Below the pieces are notes generated by a model that ran no database searches, had not been told where the DNA came from, and worked only from the letters and a program-made list of their open reading frames with translations. A program made the position numbers and the translations under genes. Positions 8,763-17,438 of a stretch of 64,000 nucleotides of DNA are shown here, in pieces. Each line of letters opens with the position of its first letter. Position 1 is the stretch's first letter. Source of the stretch: Alphaproteobacteria bacterium (GTDB taxonomy: Bacteria; Pseudomonadota; Alphaproteobacteria; Ferrovibrionales; Ferrovibrionaceae); assembly GCA_018336035.1 (NCBI GenBank), contig JAGXRD010000007.1:48448-112447 (forward strand). The letters are read 5' to 3'.

Positions 8763-9551
8763 CTGGCCGCGGCGGCGCGCCGCCTCGAAGAAGGCCTGGA
8801 AGGCCCAGAAGCCGAGCGCGAGATACAGCAGGTTCAGGGCGAAGGCGCCGAGCAGCAGGTCCTGGCGGAACACGCCATCGACCAGCAGGGCGCGCATGCC
8901 CTCGAAGACATAAGCCGGCGGCAGCGACCAGGCGATCACCTGCAGCCAACCCGGCAGCACCGCGACCGGGTAATAGACGGCCGCCACGGGCAGGATCAGG
9001 AACATGGCGCCCCAGGCGGCGCTTTCGGCGCCCAGGCCATGGCGCATGATCAGGCCGCAGACCGAGATGCCGATGGCCCAGCCGAACATGATCAGGCTGA
9101 AGAAGAAACCGGCCAGCGCCAGACCCATCGCATAAACCGAGAAATCGAAGAACCACCAGGCCATGAAGCTGACCGGCACCATGCCGACCAGGGTGCGCAA
9201 CAGCCCCATCAGCAGCACGGAGGCGGCAAATTCGCCCGGCCGCAGCGGGCTGACGAACAGATTTCCCAAGTTGCGCGACCACATTTCCTCGAGGAAAGAG
9301 ATCGCCACGCCGAGCTGCACGCGGAACATCGAATCCCACAGCATCATGCCGGCCAGGAAGACGCCGAAGGCCTGCGCCACATACGAGGTTTTGGCGGCAA
9401 GGAACTGAGTGAGGAACCCCCACATGATCATCTGCACGGCCGGCCAGTAGATCAGCTCGACGACGCGGGTCCACGAGCCCGACAGCAGATACCAGTGGCG
9501 GCGCAGCATGGCGAAAATGCGCTGCAGGCTGCAGCTGATGTCCCGCATCAT
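8742..9551 (-). CDS. ABC-2-type transporter permease
   Basis: 269-residue membrane subunit with about six helices and the ABC-2 signature loop (SFLEEMWSRNLGNLFVSPLRPGEF). It pairs with the ATPase encoded directly upstream; ATG and stop overlap as ATGA. ABC-2 exporters of this size export drugs, lipids or polysaccharides. Substrate cannot be inferred from the sequence and no biosynthetic gene is adjacent. Confidence 0.88.
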   Translation of the reverse strand: MMRDISCSLQRIFAMLRRHWYLLSGSWTRVVELIYWPAVQMIMWGFLTQFLAAKTSYVAQAFGVFLAGMMLWDSMFRVQLGVAISFLEEMWSRNLGNLFVSPLRPGEFAASVLLMGLLRTLVGMVPVSFMAWWFFDFSVYAMGLALAGFFFSLIMFGWAIGISVCGLIMRHGLGAESAAWGAMFLILPVAAVYYPVAVLPGWLQVIAWSLPPAYVFEGMRALLVDGVFRQDLLLGAFALNLLYLALGFWAFQAFFEAARRRGQLLGQGE

Positions 9552-10342
9552 GCCGACAGTCCTTCCAGCTCTGCAGCTTTGCCCTGGCCGCGCGCGATAT
9601 CGAGAAACACCTGCTCCAGATTTTGCCGGCCATATTTCGCCACCAGATCCGGCGCCGTCCCGCGATCGACAATACGGCCCTGTTTCATCATAAGCACCTG
9701 GTCGCAGAGTCGTTCGACCTCGCTCATGTTGTGCGAAGCGAGCAGGATGGTGGCGCCGCGCTCGGCGCGATATTTCTCCAGCAGGCTGCGCACCCAGTCG
9801 GCGGTGTCGGGATCGAGCGACGCAGTCGGCTCGTCCAGTAGCAGGACATCCGGCTGATTGATCAGCGCCTTGGCCAGCGCCACACGGGTTTTCTGGCCCG
9901 CCGACAGCGCACCGGCGGGACGATCCAGCAGCGTCGCGAAATTCAGCTCCTCCGCCAGTTGCTCAATGCGTCTGGAAGCCTGCGACACGGCATAGAGCCC
10001 GGCAAAGACCATCAGATTCTGCCGCACGGTCAGGCGATGCGGCAGGTCGACATAGGGCGAAGAGAAGTTCAGTCGGGGCAGCACGTGATGCCGGTCGCGC
10101 AGCATGTCGGTATCGAGAATGTGGATACTGCCCGCGCTGGGTTTCAGCAGGCCGAGCAGCATGGCGATGGTGGTGGTCTTGCCGGCGCCATTGCCGCCCA
10201 GCAAAGCCGTCACGCTCCCGGCTGGCACGCTGAAATCGATTCCGGCCACAGCATGGACCGGCTTGTCGGCTTCGCCATAGGTTTTGGCGAGGCCAGCCAC
10301 GGCGATGGCGGTTGGAACAGTGGGGATGAATGTTTCAGTCAT
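9548..10342 (-). CDS. ABC-2 exporter ATP-binding protein
   Basis: 264 residues: Walker A GGNGAGKT (about 48-55), a signature motif in the degenerate form LSAGQKTR, Walker B VLLLDEPTASLD and the H-loop SHN. Export-type subfamily (CcmA/DRA-like). It forms a two-gene operon with the permease downstream. The start is taken at the MTETFIPT ATG. An upstream in-frame ATG (10369) is possible, as no clear Shine-Dalgarno separates them. The 121-bp gap upstream is a divergent promoter region shared with the mscS gene. Confidence 0.9.
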   Translation of the reverse strand: MTETFIPTVPTAIAVAGLAKTYGEADKPVHAVAGIDFSVPAGSVTALLGGNGAGKTTTIAMLLGLLKPSAGSIHILDTDMLRDRHHVLPRLNFSSPYVDLPHRLTVRQNLMVFAGLYAVSQASRRIEQLAEELNFATLLDRPAGALSAGQKTRVALAKALINQPDVLLLDEPTASLDPDTADWVRSLLEKYRAERGATILLASHNMSEVERLCDQVLMMKQGRIVDRGTAPDLVAKYGRQNLEQVFLDIARGQGKAAELEGLSA

Positions 10343-10463
10343 GTGAAGCGAAGAGATAAGGCGCACCATGCGGGATTGTCCAGTCCTGGCTAGTGACGAT
10401 GCATGGCTGTCATCTCTCTGAAAAGGCTGGCTCCCTGTGCGACAAAACGCTAACGTCCGGCCC

Positions 10464-11393
10464 ATGTCGCGCGAAACTCGGCGCTTTCTTCTGGCGCTCC
10501 TGATCTCGATCTGCCTGGTCTATGCGGTGCTCGAACCGCGCCACGTGCCGTTCATGTGGACATGGCTGATCTCGCCCTATCTGCCGGTCTGGCTGGACAA
10601 GCCGCTGGCGATCCTTGCCTGGTTCAGCGTTGCCTGGGTCATCGCCACCGGTTTCGAGCTTTTTGTCTGGCGCCGTATGTATGGCCAGAGTCTGGCTGGC
10701 GTGCCGCGCCAGCGCAAATTGCTCACCGACCTGTTCAATGTGGCGCTTTATGTGGCCGCTGCCGGCTTCATCGCCATCCAGACCTTCGATCTGGAGCCGA
10801 CCGGCGTCTTTGCTACCTCCAGCGTCGTCGCCATTATTCTCGGCTTTGCGCTGCAGCAGCTGCTGGCCGATATCTTTGCTGGTGTGGCGCTCAATCTGGA
10901 ACGACCCTTCAAGGCCGGCGACTGGATCACCATGGATGGCATCCAGGGTCTGGTGCTGATGACCAACTGGCGTTCCACCCATCTGCGCACCCGCACGATG
11001 GACCTGCTGGTGGTGCCCAATGCGGTGATCGGCCGCGCCAAGCTGTTCAATCACAGCCGGCCGCAAGTGCGGCATCTGGATTTCGTTGATGTCATACTGC
11101 AATACGGTGTCGATGAAGCCGCGCTGTTGCCGCTCTTGAAGAATGCAGCGGTCACTGTCGACGGGGTGCTGGCTGATCCGGCGCCGATCGTCACCCTCCA
11201 TGAGCTGCGCGCCGGCACCATGCTCTGGCGCATCTATTTCTTCACCGACGACTTCGCCCGTATCGTCGTCATGAAGGCACAGGTGCTGCTGGCCATCTAT
11301 ACGGCCCTGCGTGGCGGCGATCTGGGGGCATATCTGCCCCGCAATGAAGCATTTGTGCATCTGGAGCCGCCCGCAACGTTGCAGGGCGGTTGA
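10464..11393 (+). CDS. Small-conductance mechanosensitive channel (MscS family)
   Basis: 309 residues: hydrophobic segments at about 8-28, 44-66 and 86-106, then the pore-lining helix VVAIILGFALQQLLADIFAGVAL and the beta-domain entry ERPFKAGDWITM typical of MscS. The cytoplasmic domain is shorter than usual. It would open under membrane tension during hypo-osmotic shock. A patatin gene starts 26 bp downstream on the same strand, so the two are probably cotranscribed. Confidence 0.88.
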   Translation: MSRETRRFLLALLISICLVYAVLEPRHVPFMWTWLISPYLPVWLDKPLAILAWFSVAWVIATGFELFVWRRMYGQSLAGVPRQRKLLTDLFNVALYVAAAGFIAIQTFDLEPTGVFATSSVVAIILGFALQQLLADIFAGVALNLERPFKAGDWITMDGIQGLVLMTNWRSTHLRTRTMDLLVVPNAVIGRAKLFNHSRPQVRHLDFVDVILQYGVDEAALLPLLKNAAVTVDGVLADPAPIVTLHELRAGTMLWRIYFFTDDFARIVVMKAQVLLAIYTALRGGDLGAYLPRNEAFVHLEPPATLQGG

Positions 11394-11419
11394 TTGTTTA
11401 TGTGTTGGGGGATGAGTCG

Positions 11420-12442
11420 ATGACGAAGAAGAAAAAGAGTCTGAAGCTGGCTCTGCAGGGCGGCGGTGCCCATGGCGCGTTTACCTGGGGCGTCCTTGAC
11501 CGGCTGCTGGAAGATGACCGCATCGAGATCGAGGCATTGGTCGGCACGTCTGCAGGTGCGATGAATGCTGCCGTGGCCGCCTATGGTCTGGGTCAGGGCG
11601 GTCCGGCCAAAGCGAAGGAATTGCTCGAACTGTTCTGGCGCAAATCCTCGGAGGCCGGCAAGAAGGGCCCGCTGCAGCCCAGCCCGATCGACAAGCTGTT
11701 CAGCATCGGCAACATGGATTTCTCGCCGATGTATCATTTCTTCAATTCGCTGTCGCAGGTGATGTCGCCCTACCAGCTGAATCCCAGCAACATGAATCCG
11801 TTGCGCGACATCATCGCCGAGGTGGTGGATTTCGAAGCGCTGCGTGCCAACAAGGCCGCTGCGAAGTTGTTCATCTGCGCCACCAATGTGAAGAATGGCC
11901 GCATCCGCGTCTTTAATCGCGACGAAGTGACGCCCGATGCGGTGATGGCCTCGGCCTGTCTGCCTTTCCTGTTCCAGGCGGTGGAGATCGACGGCAACCA
12001 CTATTGGGATGGCGGCTATTGCGGCAACCCGCCGATCTTCCCGCTGATTTACGAAAAGGGCACCAGCGATATCCTGATCGTGCAGATCAACCCGGTGAAT
12101 ATGCCCGAGGTGCCGACCACGGCCGCGGCGATCCTCGACCGCATCAACACGCTGAGCTGGAATTCCAGTCTGATGCGCGAGATGCGGGCGATCCAGTTCG
12201 TCACCAATCTGCTCGATACCAATGAACTGAACCGCGAGAAATACCCGCGCGTCTTCATCCACAGCGTCGATGCCGAGGAAACGCTGGCCAAGTTCAGCGT
12301 CTCGTCCAAGCTCAATCCGGACTGGGATTTCCTGTGCTATCTGCGCGATCTCGGCCGCGGCAAGGCTGAAGACTTCCTGGCCAGCCACTACGACGATCTC
12401 GGCAAGGTCTCGACCACAGATATCGTGGCCAAATTCATGTAA
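11420..12442 (+). CDS. Patatin-like phospholipase
   Basis: 340 residues with all patatin elements: oxyanion loop LQGGGAHGAF (12-21), nucleophile elbow GTSAG (Ser44) and the catalytic-dyad Asp in DGG (Asp197). There is no signal peptide; the N-terminus is basic (MTKKKKSLK), which suggests a cytosolic or membrane-associated acyl hydrolase. The start has GGGGGATGAG upstream. It follows an MscS channel gene closely, which hints at a joint role in membrane-stress response, but that is inference. Confidence 0.9.
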   Translation: MTKKKKSLKLALQGGGAHGAFTWGVLDRLLEDDRIEIEALVGTSAGAMNAAVAAYGLGQGGPAKAKELLELFWRKSSEAGKKGPLQPSPIDKLFSIGNMDFSPMYHFFNSLSQVMSPYQLNPSNMNPLRDIIAEVVDFEALRANKAAAKLFICATNVKNGRIRVFNRDEVTPDAVMASACLPFLFQAVEIDGNHYWDGGYCGNPPIFPLIYEKGTSDILIVQINPVNMPEVPTTAAAILDRINTLSWNSSLMREMRAIQFVTNLLDTNELNREKYPRVFIHSVDAEETLAKFSVSSKLNPDWDFLCYLRDLGRGKAEDFLASHYDDLGKVSTTDIVAKFM

Positions 12443-12486
12443 ATCCGGGCCCTTTCCGGCCTTGCCACGGCCATCTGGCCCGGGGC

Positions 12487-12515
12487 TGGACAGGGGTGGG
12501 GAATCTGTCTATAAC
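12487..12515 (+). promoter_or_regulatory. Sigma-70-like promoter of tRNA-Phe
   Basis: TGGACA, 17-base spacer, TATAAC, about 68 bp upstream of the tRNA gene. It matches the housekeeping consensus well. The transcription start would lie near 12522, leaving a leader of about 60 nt to be trimmed. Confidence 0.5.
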
Positions 12516-12582
12516 CGCCCGCCGTTACGGGATTTAACCTCGTAGCGGCGGTATCTTACGGACGATCTGTAGATACGGGTGT

Positions 12583-12658
<76 letters not shown>

Positions 12659-12732
12659 TTTCCTTCCAGAAATGTTGAATACGTGTCAGCGTCGGCAGCC
12701 ATGTCGGCGACACCTTCACTGCGACCTGTTGC

Positions 12733-15132
12733 ATGACCCGCCTGTCCCTGCGCCCCCTCCTGATCCTCATTCTTCTGTTCGCCGGATTCGCCAGCGCTCC
12801 GGCCGGGGCGCAGCAGCCCGCACCGGCGCCCGCACCCGCTGCCGGCATGACTGCTGCCGAACTGAATACGCTGGCCGACCAGCTGGAAAACGAAACCGAG
12901 CGCCGCAGGCTGATCGAAACCCTGCGTGCATTGTCGGCGGCGCAAAGGAGCGGCCAGCCAGCACCAGCGCCGGCTCAGTCCGCGCCGACGCCGGCCAAAG
13001 CGCCAGAACCGACCAAGCCGGCCGAGGCGCCAGCCGCGGATGATCCCGGCGCCGCTATTGTCGATACCGTCGTCGAACAGGTGCAGCGCGCCGGCTCGGG
13101 TATGGCGGCACTGGGCGCCGTGTTTTCCGATCTGCCGGCCCTGCAGACATGGCTGATCCAGCAATGGGAGAATCCCAAGCGCCGCGCGCTGTGGACGGAC
13201 GTCCTGCTCAAGCTGGGCGCCACCCTCGTTGTGGGTATTGCGTTCCAGGCTATCGCTTTCCTGCTGATCCGTCGGCCGCTCGCCGCTCTGGAGGTCCGCA
13301 AGTCGAATCCGCTCTGGCTCGCTTTCGTCTTCCTGCTGCTGCGCATCATGGTCGCCGTCATCCCAACGGCAGTCTTTGCGCTTGCGGCCTACGGCACGCT
13401 GGCGGTGCTGGCGCCCAATAACCTCACGCGCGACATCGCACAGATTATAGTGCTCGCCTTCGTTGCCACCCGTGCTGTCGATATCGGTGGCCAGTTGCTG
13501 CTGGCGCCAGATGCTGCGCTATCTCGACTGTTACGGCTGGATGGTGAAACCGCGGCCTATATCCATGTCTGGCTGCGGCGACTCAGCGCGGTGGGAATTT
13601 TTGGCTATGCCGTTGTGCGCATCGCCCAGCGTGTCCGCATTCCAGCCGACGGTGTGGATGCCATCGCCACGTTGGCCGGATTTATCTTTGCCCTTCTGCT
13701 GGCGGTGCTGGTGTTGCAGAATCGCGTGGCGGTGGCGGCGCGAATCCGTGGCAGCGAAACATCATCGGCCGGCACCGAGCCAACCTCCCCGCGCAGCAAC
13801 GCGATCCGCCTGCTGCGCCACCGCACCGGCGATATCTGGCATGTACTGGCGCTGCTTTACATCGGCGCCACTTTCACGGTGTGGGCCTTCGACGTTGCTG
13901 GCGGTTTCGCGCTGATCCTGCGTGGTACGCTGGTCACACTCGGCGTGTTGATCCTGGTGCGGGTGATCCTGTTCGCCATCGAACATGGCCTGGGCAGTCT
14001 TTTCGCCGTGCGGCCGGAGGCCAGCCATCGCTTCCCGGGTCTGGAAGCCCGCGCCAACCGCTACCTGCCTTTGCTGCTGGGCTCGCTGCGGCTGCTGCTC
14101 TATGTCGTGGCCGCCTTCGCCATTCTGCAGGCCTGGGGCATCGATACACTGACCTGGCTCGGCAGTTCGACCGGTCGCAACCTCGCCGGCCGCGTCACCA
14201 CCATCGTGCTGGTCATCGTGGTCACGCTGGTGCTGTGGGAAGCCACCGGGGCCGCCATTGAATACTACCTCACACGGCCGGGCGTCGATGGCACGCCACC
14301 CATGCGTTCGGGCCGCGTCCGCACCTTGCTGCCGCTGCTCCGGCGTTTCGTCTCCATCGTGCTGGGGTTGATCGCCGCGCTCATTGTGCTGTCGGAACTC
14401 GGCATCAACATTGCGCCACTGCTCGCCGGCGCCGGCGTCATCGGCCTGGCGATTGGCTTCGGTGCCCAGACGCTGGTGAAAGACGTGATCACCGGTATTT
14501 TCATCCTCGCCGAAGAAACCATCTCGGTCGGCGATGTGATCGATCTGGAAGGCAATTCCGGCGTGGTGGAGGATATCTCGATCCGCACCATACGGCTGCG
14601 CGACATGCACGGCACTGTCCACATCATTCCGTTCAGCGCGGTGAACAAGGTCAAGAACATGACCCGCGGCTTCGCCCATGCCGTGATCGACGCCAATGTT
14701 GCCTATCAGGAAGATGTCGACACCGTCATCAAGACTCTTCAGGGCCTGGCGGAAGCAATGCGCAAGGAGCCGGAATGGCAGGCCAAGATTCTCGAGCCGC
14801 TGGAAGTGATCGGCGTCGAGCAGATTGCCGCGGCTGGCGTCGTCATCCGTGTCCGCTTCAAGACGGTGGCTGGCGGGCAGTGGAGCGTGAAGCGCGAATT
14901 CTACCGCCGCATGAAAGTCTGCTTCGATGAGCGCGGCATTGTCATCCCGATGGCGCAGACAGTGCTGATCGAGCGTAATGATGACGAAGACGACGAGCGC
15001 GCAGAGCGCAAGCAGCGTCGTCTTGAGCAGGAGGCGGAAGAGGCGGCGAAGTCGAAGGACGGCACTCCGCCTGCGGAAAAACCGCCAGCAGGCAAGCCGG
15101 CGGCAGACAAGCCGGGGCCGAAAACCAGCTAG
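12733..15132 (+). CDS. Large MscS-family mechanosensitive channel with periplasmic N-domain
   Basis: 799 residues. A signal peptide (cleavage near AGAQQ, residue 26-28) precedes a Pro/Ala-rich periplasmic part of about 130 residues. About ten membrane helices follow, then the MscS pore and beta domain (AGAGVIGLAIGFGAQTLVKDVITGIFILAEE, then ISVGDVIDLEGNSGVVEDI) and a charged Lys/Glu/Pro-rich tail. The architecture resembles the YbdG/MscK-like large channels. It is independent of the small MscS encoded 1.3 kb upstream. It starts 74 bp after tRNA-Phe. Confidence 0.9.
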   Translation: MTRLSLRPLLILILLFAGFASAPAGAQQPAPAPAPAAGMTAAELNTLADQLENETERRRLIETLRALSAAQRSGQPAPAPAQSAPTPAKAPEPTKPAEAPAADDPGAAIVDTVVEQVQRAGSGMAALGAVFSDLPALQTWLIQQWENPKRRALWTDVLLKLGATLVVGIAFQAIAFLLIRRPLAALEVRKSNPLWLAFVFLLLRIMVAVIPTAVFALAAYGTLAVLAPNNLTRDIAQIIVLAFVATRAVDIGGQLLLAPDAALSRLLRLDGETAAYIHVWLRRLSAVGIFGYAVVRIAQRVRIPADGVDAIATLAGFIFALLLAVLVLQNRVAVAARIRGSETSSAGTEPTSPRSNAIRLLRHRTGDIWHVLALLYIGATFTVWAFDVAGGFALILRGTLVTLGVLILVRVILFAIEHGLGSLFAVRPEASHRFPGLEARANRYLPLLLGSLRLLLYVVAAFAILQAWGIDTLTWLGSSTGRNLAGRVTTIVLVIVVTLVLWEATGAAIEYYLTRPGVDGTPPMRSGRVRTLLPLLRRFVSIVLGLIAALIVLSELGINIAPLLAGAGVIGLAIGFGAQTLVKDVITGIFILAEETISVGDVIDLEGNSGVVEDISIRTIRLRDMHGTVHIIPFSAVNKVKNMTRGFAHAVIDANVAYQEDVDTVIKTLQGLAEAMRKEPEWQAKILEPLEVIGVEQIAAAGVVIRVRFKTVAGGQWSVKREFYRRMKVCFDERGIVIPMAQTVLIERNDDEDDERAERKQRRLEQEAEEAAKSKDGTPPAEKPPAGKPAADKPGPKTS

Positions 15133-15135
15133 CTT

Positions 15136-15315
15136 TCAATCCGGAAGACTATCGCGAATCGCCTTCAGTCTCGCATGCAGGGCATCGTCGCGGATGCGCG
15201 GCAACAGCTTGTCGAGTTCGGCGGCGAGTTCGGCTGCGGACAGATAACCGCGCCAGGCATCCGGCGCTTCGTCCAGGCTGCAGGTGGTCGAACTCGGCGG
15301 GTTCGGCTTGTCCAT
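15136..15315 (-). CDS. Small hypothetical protein (59 aa)
   Basis: A 59-residue frame read on the minus strand. It starts MDKPNPPSSTTCSLDEAP, then has an acidic, amphipathic C-terminal half with regularly spaced Leu (YLSAAELAAELDKLLPRIRD) that should form two helices. It converges with the large MscS gene (stop three bases past that stop) and occupies most of the gap. Codon use matches the neighbours and the helical design looks protein-like, but the Shine-Dalgarno is weak (TATCGGG). No family recognised. Confidence 0.5.
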   Translation of the reverse strand: MDKPNPPSSTTCSLDEAPDAWRGYLSAAELAAELDKLLPRIRDDALHARLKAIRDSLPD

Positions 15316-15346
15316 CCCGATAGTTTACTGCGGAAACGAATTCCTG

Positions 15347-15386
15347 TCGTCACCCAGCTGTCACCGCGGCGGCATCGCGCTGTCAC
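15347..15386 (+). promoter_or_regulatory. Pho-box-like array of four 7-mers at 11-bp period
   Basis: Units TCGTCAC (15347), CTGTCAC (15358), GCGGCAT (15369) and CTGTCAC (15380), each separated by exactly four bases. The spacing and CTGTCAY core are those of PhoB boxes; two units match strongly and two weakly. The array lies about 50 bp upstream of a secreted phytase-like gene, with a weak TACCGA -10 candidate at 15397. Confidence 0.55.
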
Positions 15387-15437
15387 GGATCTTCGCTACC
15401 GACTCTCCTCCCGGACAACCAACAGGGGGAATCGGAT

Positions 15438-16814
15438 ATGAAACCGATCGCTTATGCACTGATCTCCGCCACTTTCATGGCTAGCACTGCTTTGGCCCAG
15501 GATGCCAGGCCGTTCCGTGCCACTGTCGCTGGCCATGTGCTGCTGCCGGCCGAAAGCTTCGTGCCGGCACCGGCTGATGCGCCGGCCTTGCTGAAGACCT
15601 CGGGTAAGTTTACCGGAGCTGCGCGCAACGGCAAGCTGGGCAGCGTGGAAGGCATCTCTGCGCTGTCGGACAAGAGCGCACCGCGCAAGATCGGCATCAG
15701 CCTGCCCTTCGACGGCCAGCCGGTACAGGGATTTTCGGGCATCAAGGCGCTGGGCAATGGCGAATTCCTTGTCGTCACCGACAACGGTTTTGGCAACAAG
15801 GCCAATTCACCCGACGCCATGCTGATGTTCCATCGCATGAAGATCGATTTCACCAGCAATCAGATTCAGCGTCAGGAAACGCTCTTCCTGCATGATCCCG
15901 ACAGGAAGGTGCCGTTCCTGATCGTCAACGAGGCGACCGACAAGCGCTATCTCACCGGCGGCGATTTCGATCTGGAGTCCATGCAGGTGGCTGGCGATAC
16001 GCTGTGGTTCGGCGAGGAATTCGGCCCCTATCTGATTGCCACCGATCACCAGGGCAAGGTGAAGCAGGTCGTCGAGACCAAGGTGAATGGCAAGCTGGCG
16101 CGTTCGCCAGACCATTACGCTGTACGTAGTCCTGGCGCGCCGGCGGCAATGAGTTTCGATGTCCGCCGCAGCAAGGGTTTCGAAGGAATGGCCGCCAGCA
16201 AGGACGGCAAATTCCTCTATCCGCTGCTGGAAGGCGCGCTGTGGGATGCGTCGGCCAATGCCACCGAGAAGAGCGCGGATGGCAAAGAATATCTGCGCAT
16301 CCTGGAATTCGATCTGGCGAAGAGCGACTGGAGCGGGCGCAACTGGAAATATCGCCTTGAGGTCAACGGCAACAGCATCGGCGATTTCAACATGATCGAT
16401 GCCAATACCGGCCTGATCATCGAGCGCGACGACACCGAGGGCAATGCGGCGCAGGCCTGCAAGGGCGAGATCAAGCCTGACTGCTTCAATGTGCCGGCGA
16501 AGTTCAAGCGCATCTACAAGATCGACCTCAGCCAGGTCGATGCCGATGGCTATGCGAAGAAGATCGGCTATATCGATCTGATGGACATGGCCGACCCGAA
16601 CCGCAAGGCGAAGCAGGGCGGCGAGCCGGGCGAAGGCGGCCAGCGCCTGACCTTCCCCTTCTTCACCATCGAGAATGTCGATGTGGTCGATGCCGCGCAT
16701 ATCATCGTCGGCAACGACAACAACCTGCCGTATTCGTCCGGTCGCCAGCTCGGCAGGAGCGACGACAACGAATTCGTGCTGCTCGAGGTGAAGGATTTCC
16801 TGGCCGCGAAGTAA
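15438..16814 (+). CDS. Secreted esterase-like phytase-family protein
   Basis: 458 residues with a Sec signal peptide (about 1-20, ending STALAQ). The mature part matches the phytase-like beta-propeller family (PF13449 type): GFSGIKALGNGEFLVVTDNGFG near 95-115, SMQVAGDTLWFGEEFGPYL, SKGFEGMAASKDGKFLYPLLEGAL and a final IIVGNDNNLPYS motif. The probable role is periplasmic or extracellular phosphoester hydrolysis. An upstream Pho-box-like array would fit phosphate-starvation control. The start has AGGGGGAATCGGAT upstream; the gene ends in an intrinsic terminator. Confidence 0.82.
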   Translation: MKPIAYALISATFMASTALAQDARPFRATVAGHVLLPAESFVPAPADAPALLKTSGKFTGAARNGKLGSVEGISALSDKSAPRKIGISLPFDGQPVQGFSGIKALGNGEFLVVTDNGFGNKANSPDAMLMFHRMKIDFTSNQIQRQETLFLHDPDRKVPFLIVNEATDKRYLTGGDFDLESMQVAGDTLWFGEEFGPYLIATDHQGKVKQVVETKVNGKLARSPDHYAVRSPGAPAAMSFDVRRSKGFEGMAASKDGKFLYPLLEGALWDASANATEKSADGKEYLRILEFDLAKSDWSGRNWKYRLEVNGNSIGDFNMIDANTGLIIERDDTEGNAAQACKGEIKPDCFNVPAKFKRIYKIDLSQVDADGYAKKIGYIDLMDMADPNRKAKQGGEPGEGGQRLTFPFFTIENVDVVDAAHIIVGNDNNLPYSSGRQLGRSDDNEFVLLEVKDFLAAK

Positions 16815-16832
16815 TCCAGCGGGCGCCGATCG

Positions 16833-16858
16833 GCCTGGCCGGGTATGCCCGGCCAGGC
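16833..16858. terminator. Bidirectional intrinsic terminator
   Basis: Perfect 11-bp stem (GCCTGGCCGGG / CCCGGCCAGGC) with a TATG loop, followed on the plus strand by CTTCTTTATT. It sits between the convergent phytase-like gene and the 191-aa unknown. Confidence 0.7.
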
Positions 16859-16862
16859 TTCT

Positions 16863-17438
16863 TTATTCCGCTGCCGCAGCCGCGGCAGCGGAATCGCGAC
16901 GCCGGATATAGTCGCGCGTCAGGGTGAAATGCAGCAGGAAGCGTTCTTCAGTCTCGATTGTCGCGCTGTCAGCGACAATGCCGCCAAGGCGACGGTAGAG
17001 CAGGAGGGGGCGCCGTGCCGTGGTGGCATAGGCCGAGTGCAGGCCGCGTCGGCGCAGGTCGGCGAAGGTATCCGACCAGAAGGCATGGCGACTTTTTAAA
17101 TCGTGGTCCGCATTCACGAAAACGGTGAGGAATTCGCATAGTCCGTCACCTGGCGGCAGACGGAACCCGAAGGCGCCGGCCTGGAGTTGGCGCAGGGCGA
17201 CATTGACGGCCAGGGCGGCGGCAATGCGACCGTCAGCCGTGCGCTGCAGATAGATTAACTGGTCGGCATAGGGAATGCGCGTCGCCAGCCTGCGCTTGTC
17301 TTCATCCCAGAGCCAGAGCCAGCGGATCAGCCGGTTGGTGGTGAGGCCGGCAAAGGCATCGTAGAAGCTGCGCTCGTATGCAGCGACGGCATCGGGGTCT
17401 GTCGCGTCCAGCAATTCGAAGCAGGCGTTAGGCGTCAT
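16863..17438 (-). CDS. Unknown protein, possibly GNAT-like (191 aa)
   Basis: Last gene of the acyltransferase-P450 operon; its ATG overlaps the P450 stop by four bases (ATGA). The protein is soluble. A central beta-rich stretch (QLIYLQRTADGRIAAALAVNVAL) and a C-terminal segment (ATTARRPLLLYRRLGGIVADSATI) resemble the fold order of GNAT acyltransferases (strand, then a LYRRLGG helix-turn). The usual Q/RxxGxG/A acetyl-CoA loop is not evident, so this is only a guess. It ends in an alanine run (AAAAAAAE). Not otherwise recognised. Confidence 0.75.
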   Translation of the reverse strand: MTPNACFELLDATDPDAVAAYERSFYDAFAGLTTNRLIRWLWLWDEDKRRLATRIPYADQLIYLQRTADGRIAAALAVNVALRQLQAGAFGFRLPPGDGLCEFLTVFVNADHDLKSRHAFWSDTFADLRRRGLHSAYATTARRPLLLYRRLGGIVADSATIETEERFLLHFTLTRDYIRRRDSAAAAAAAE

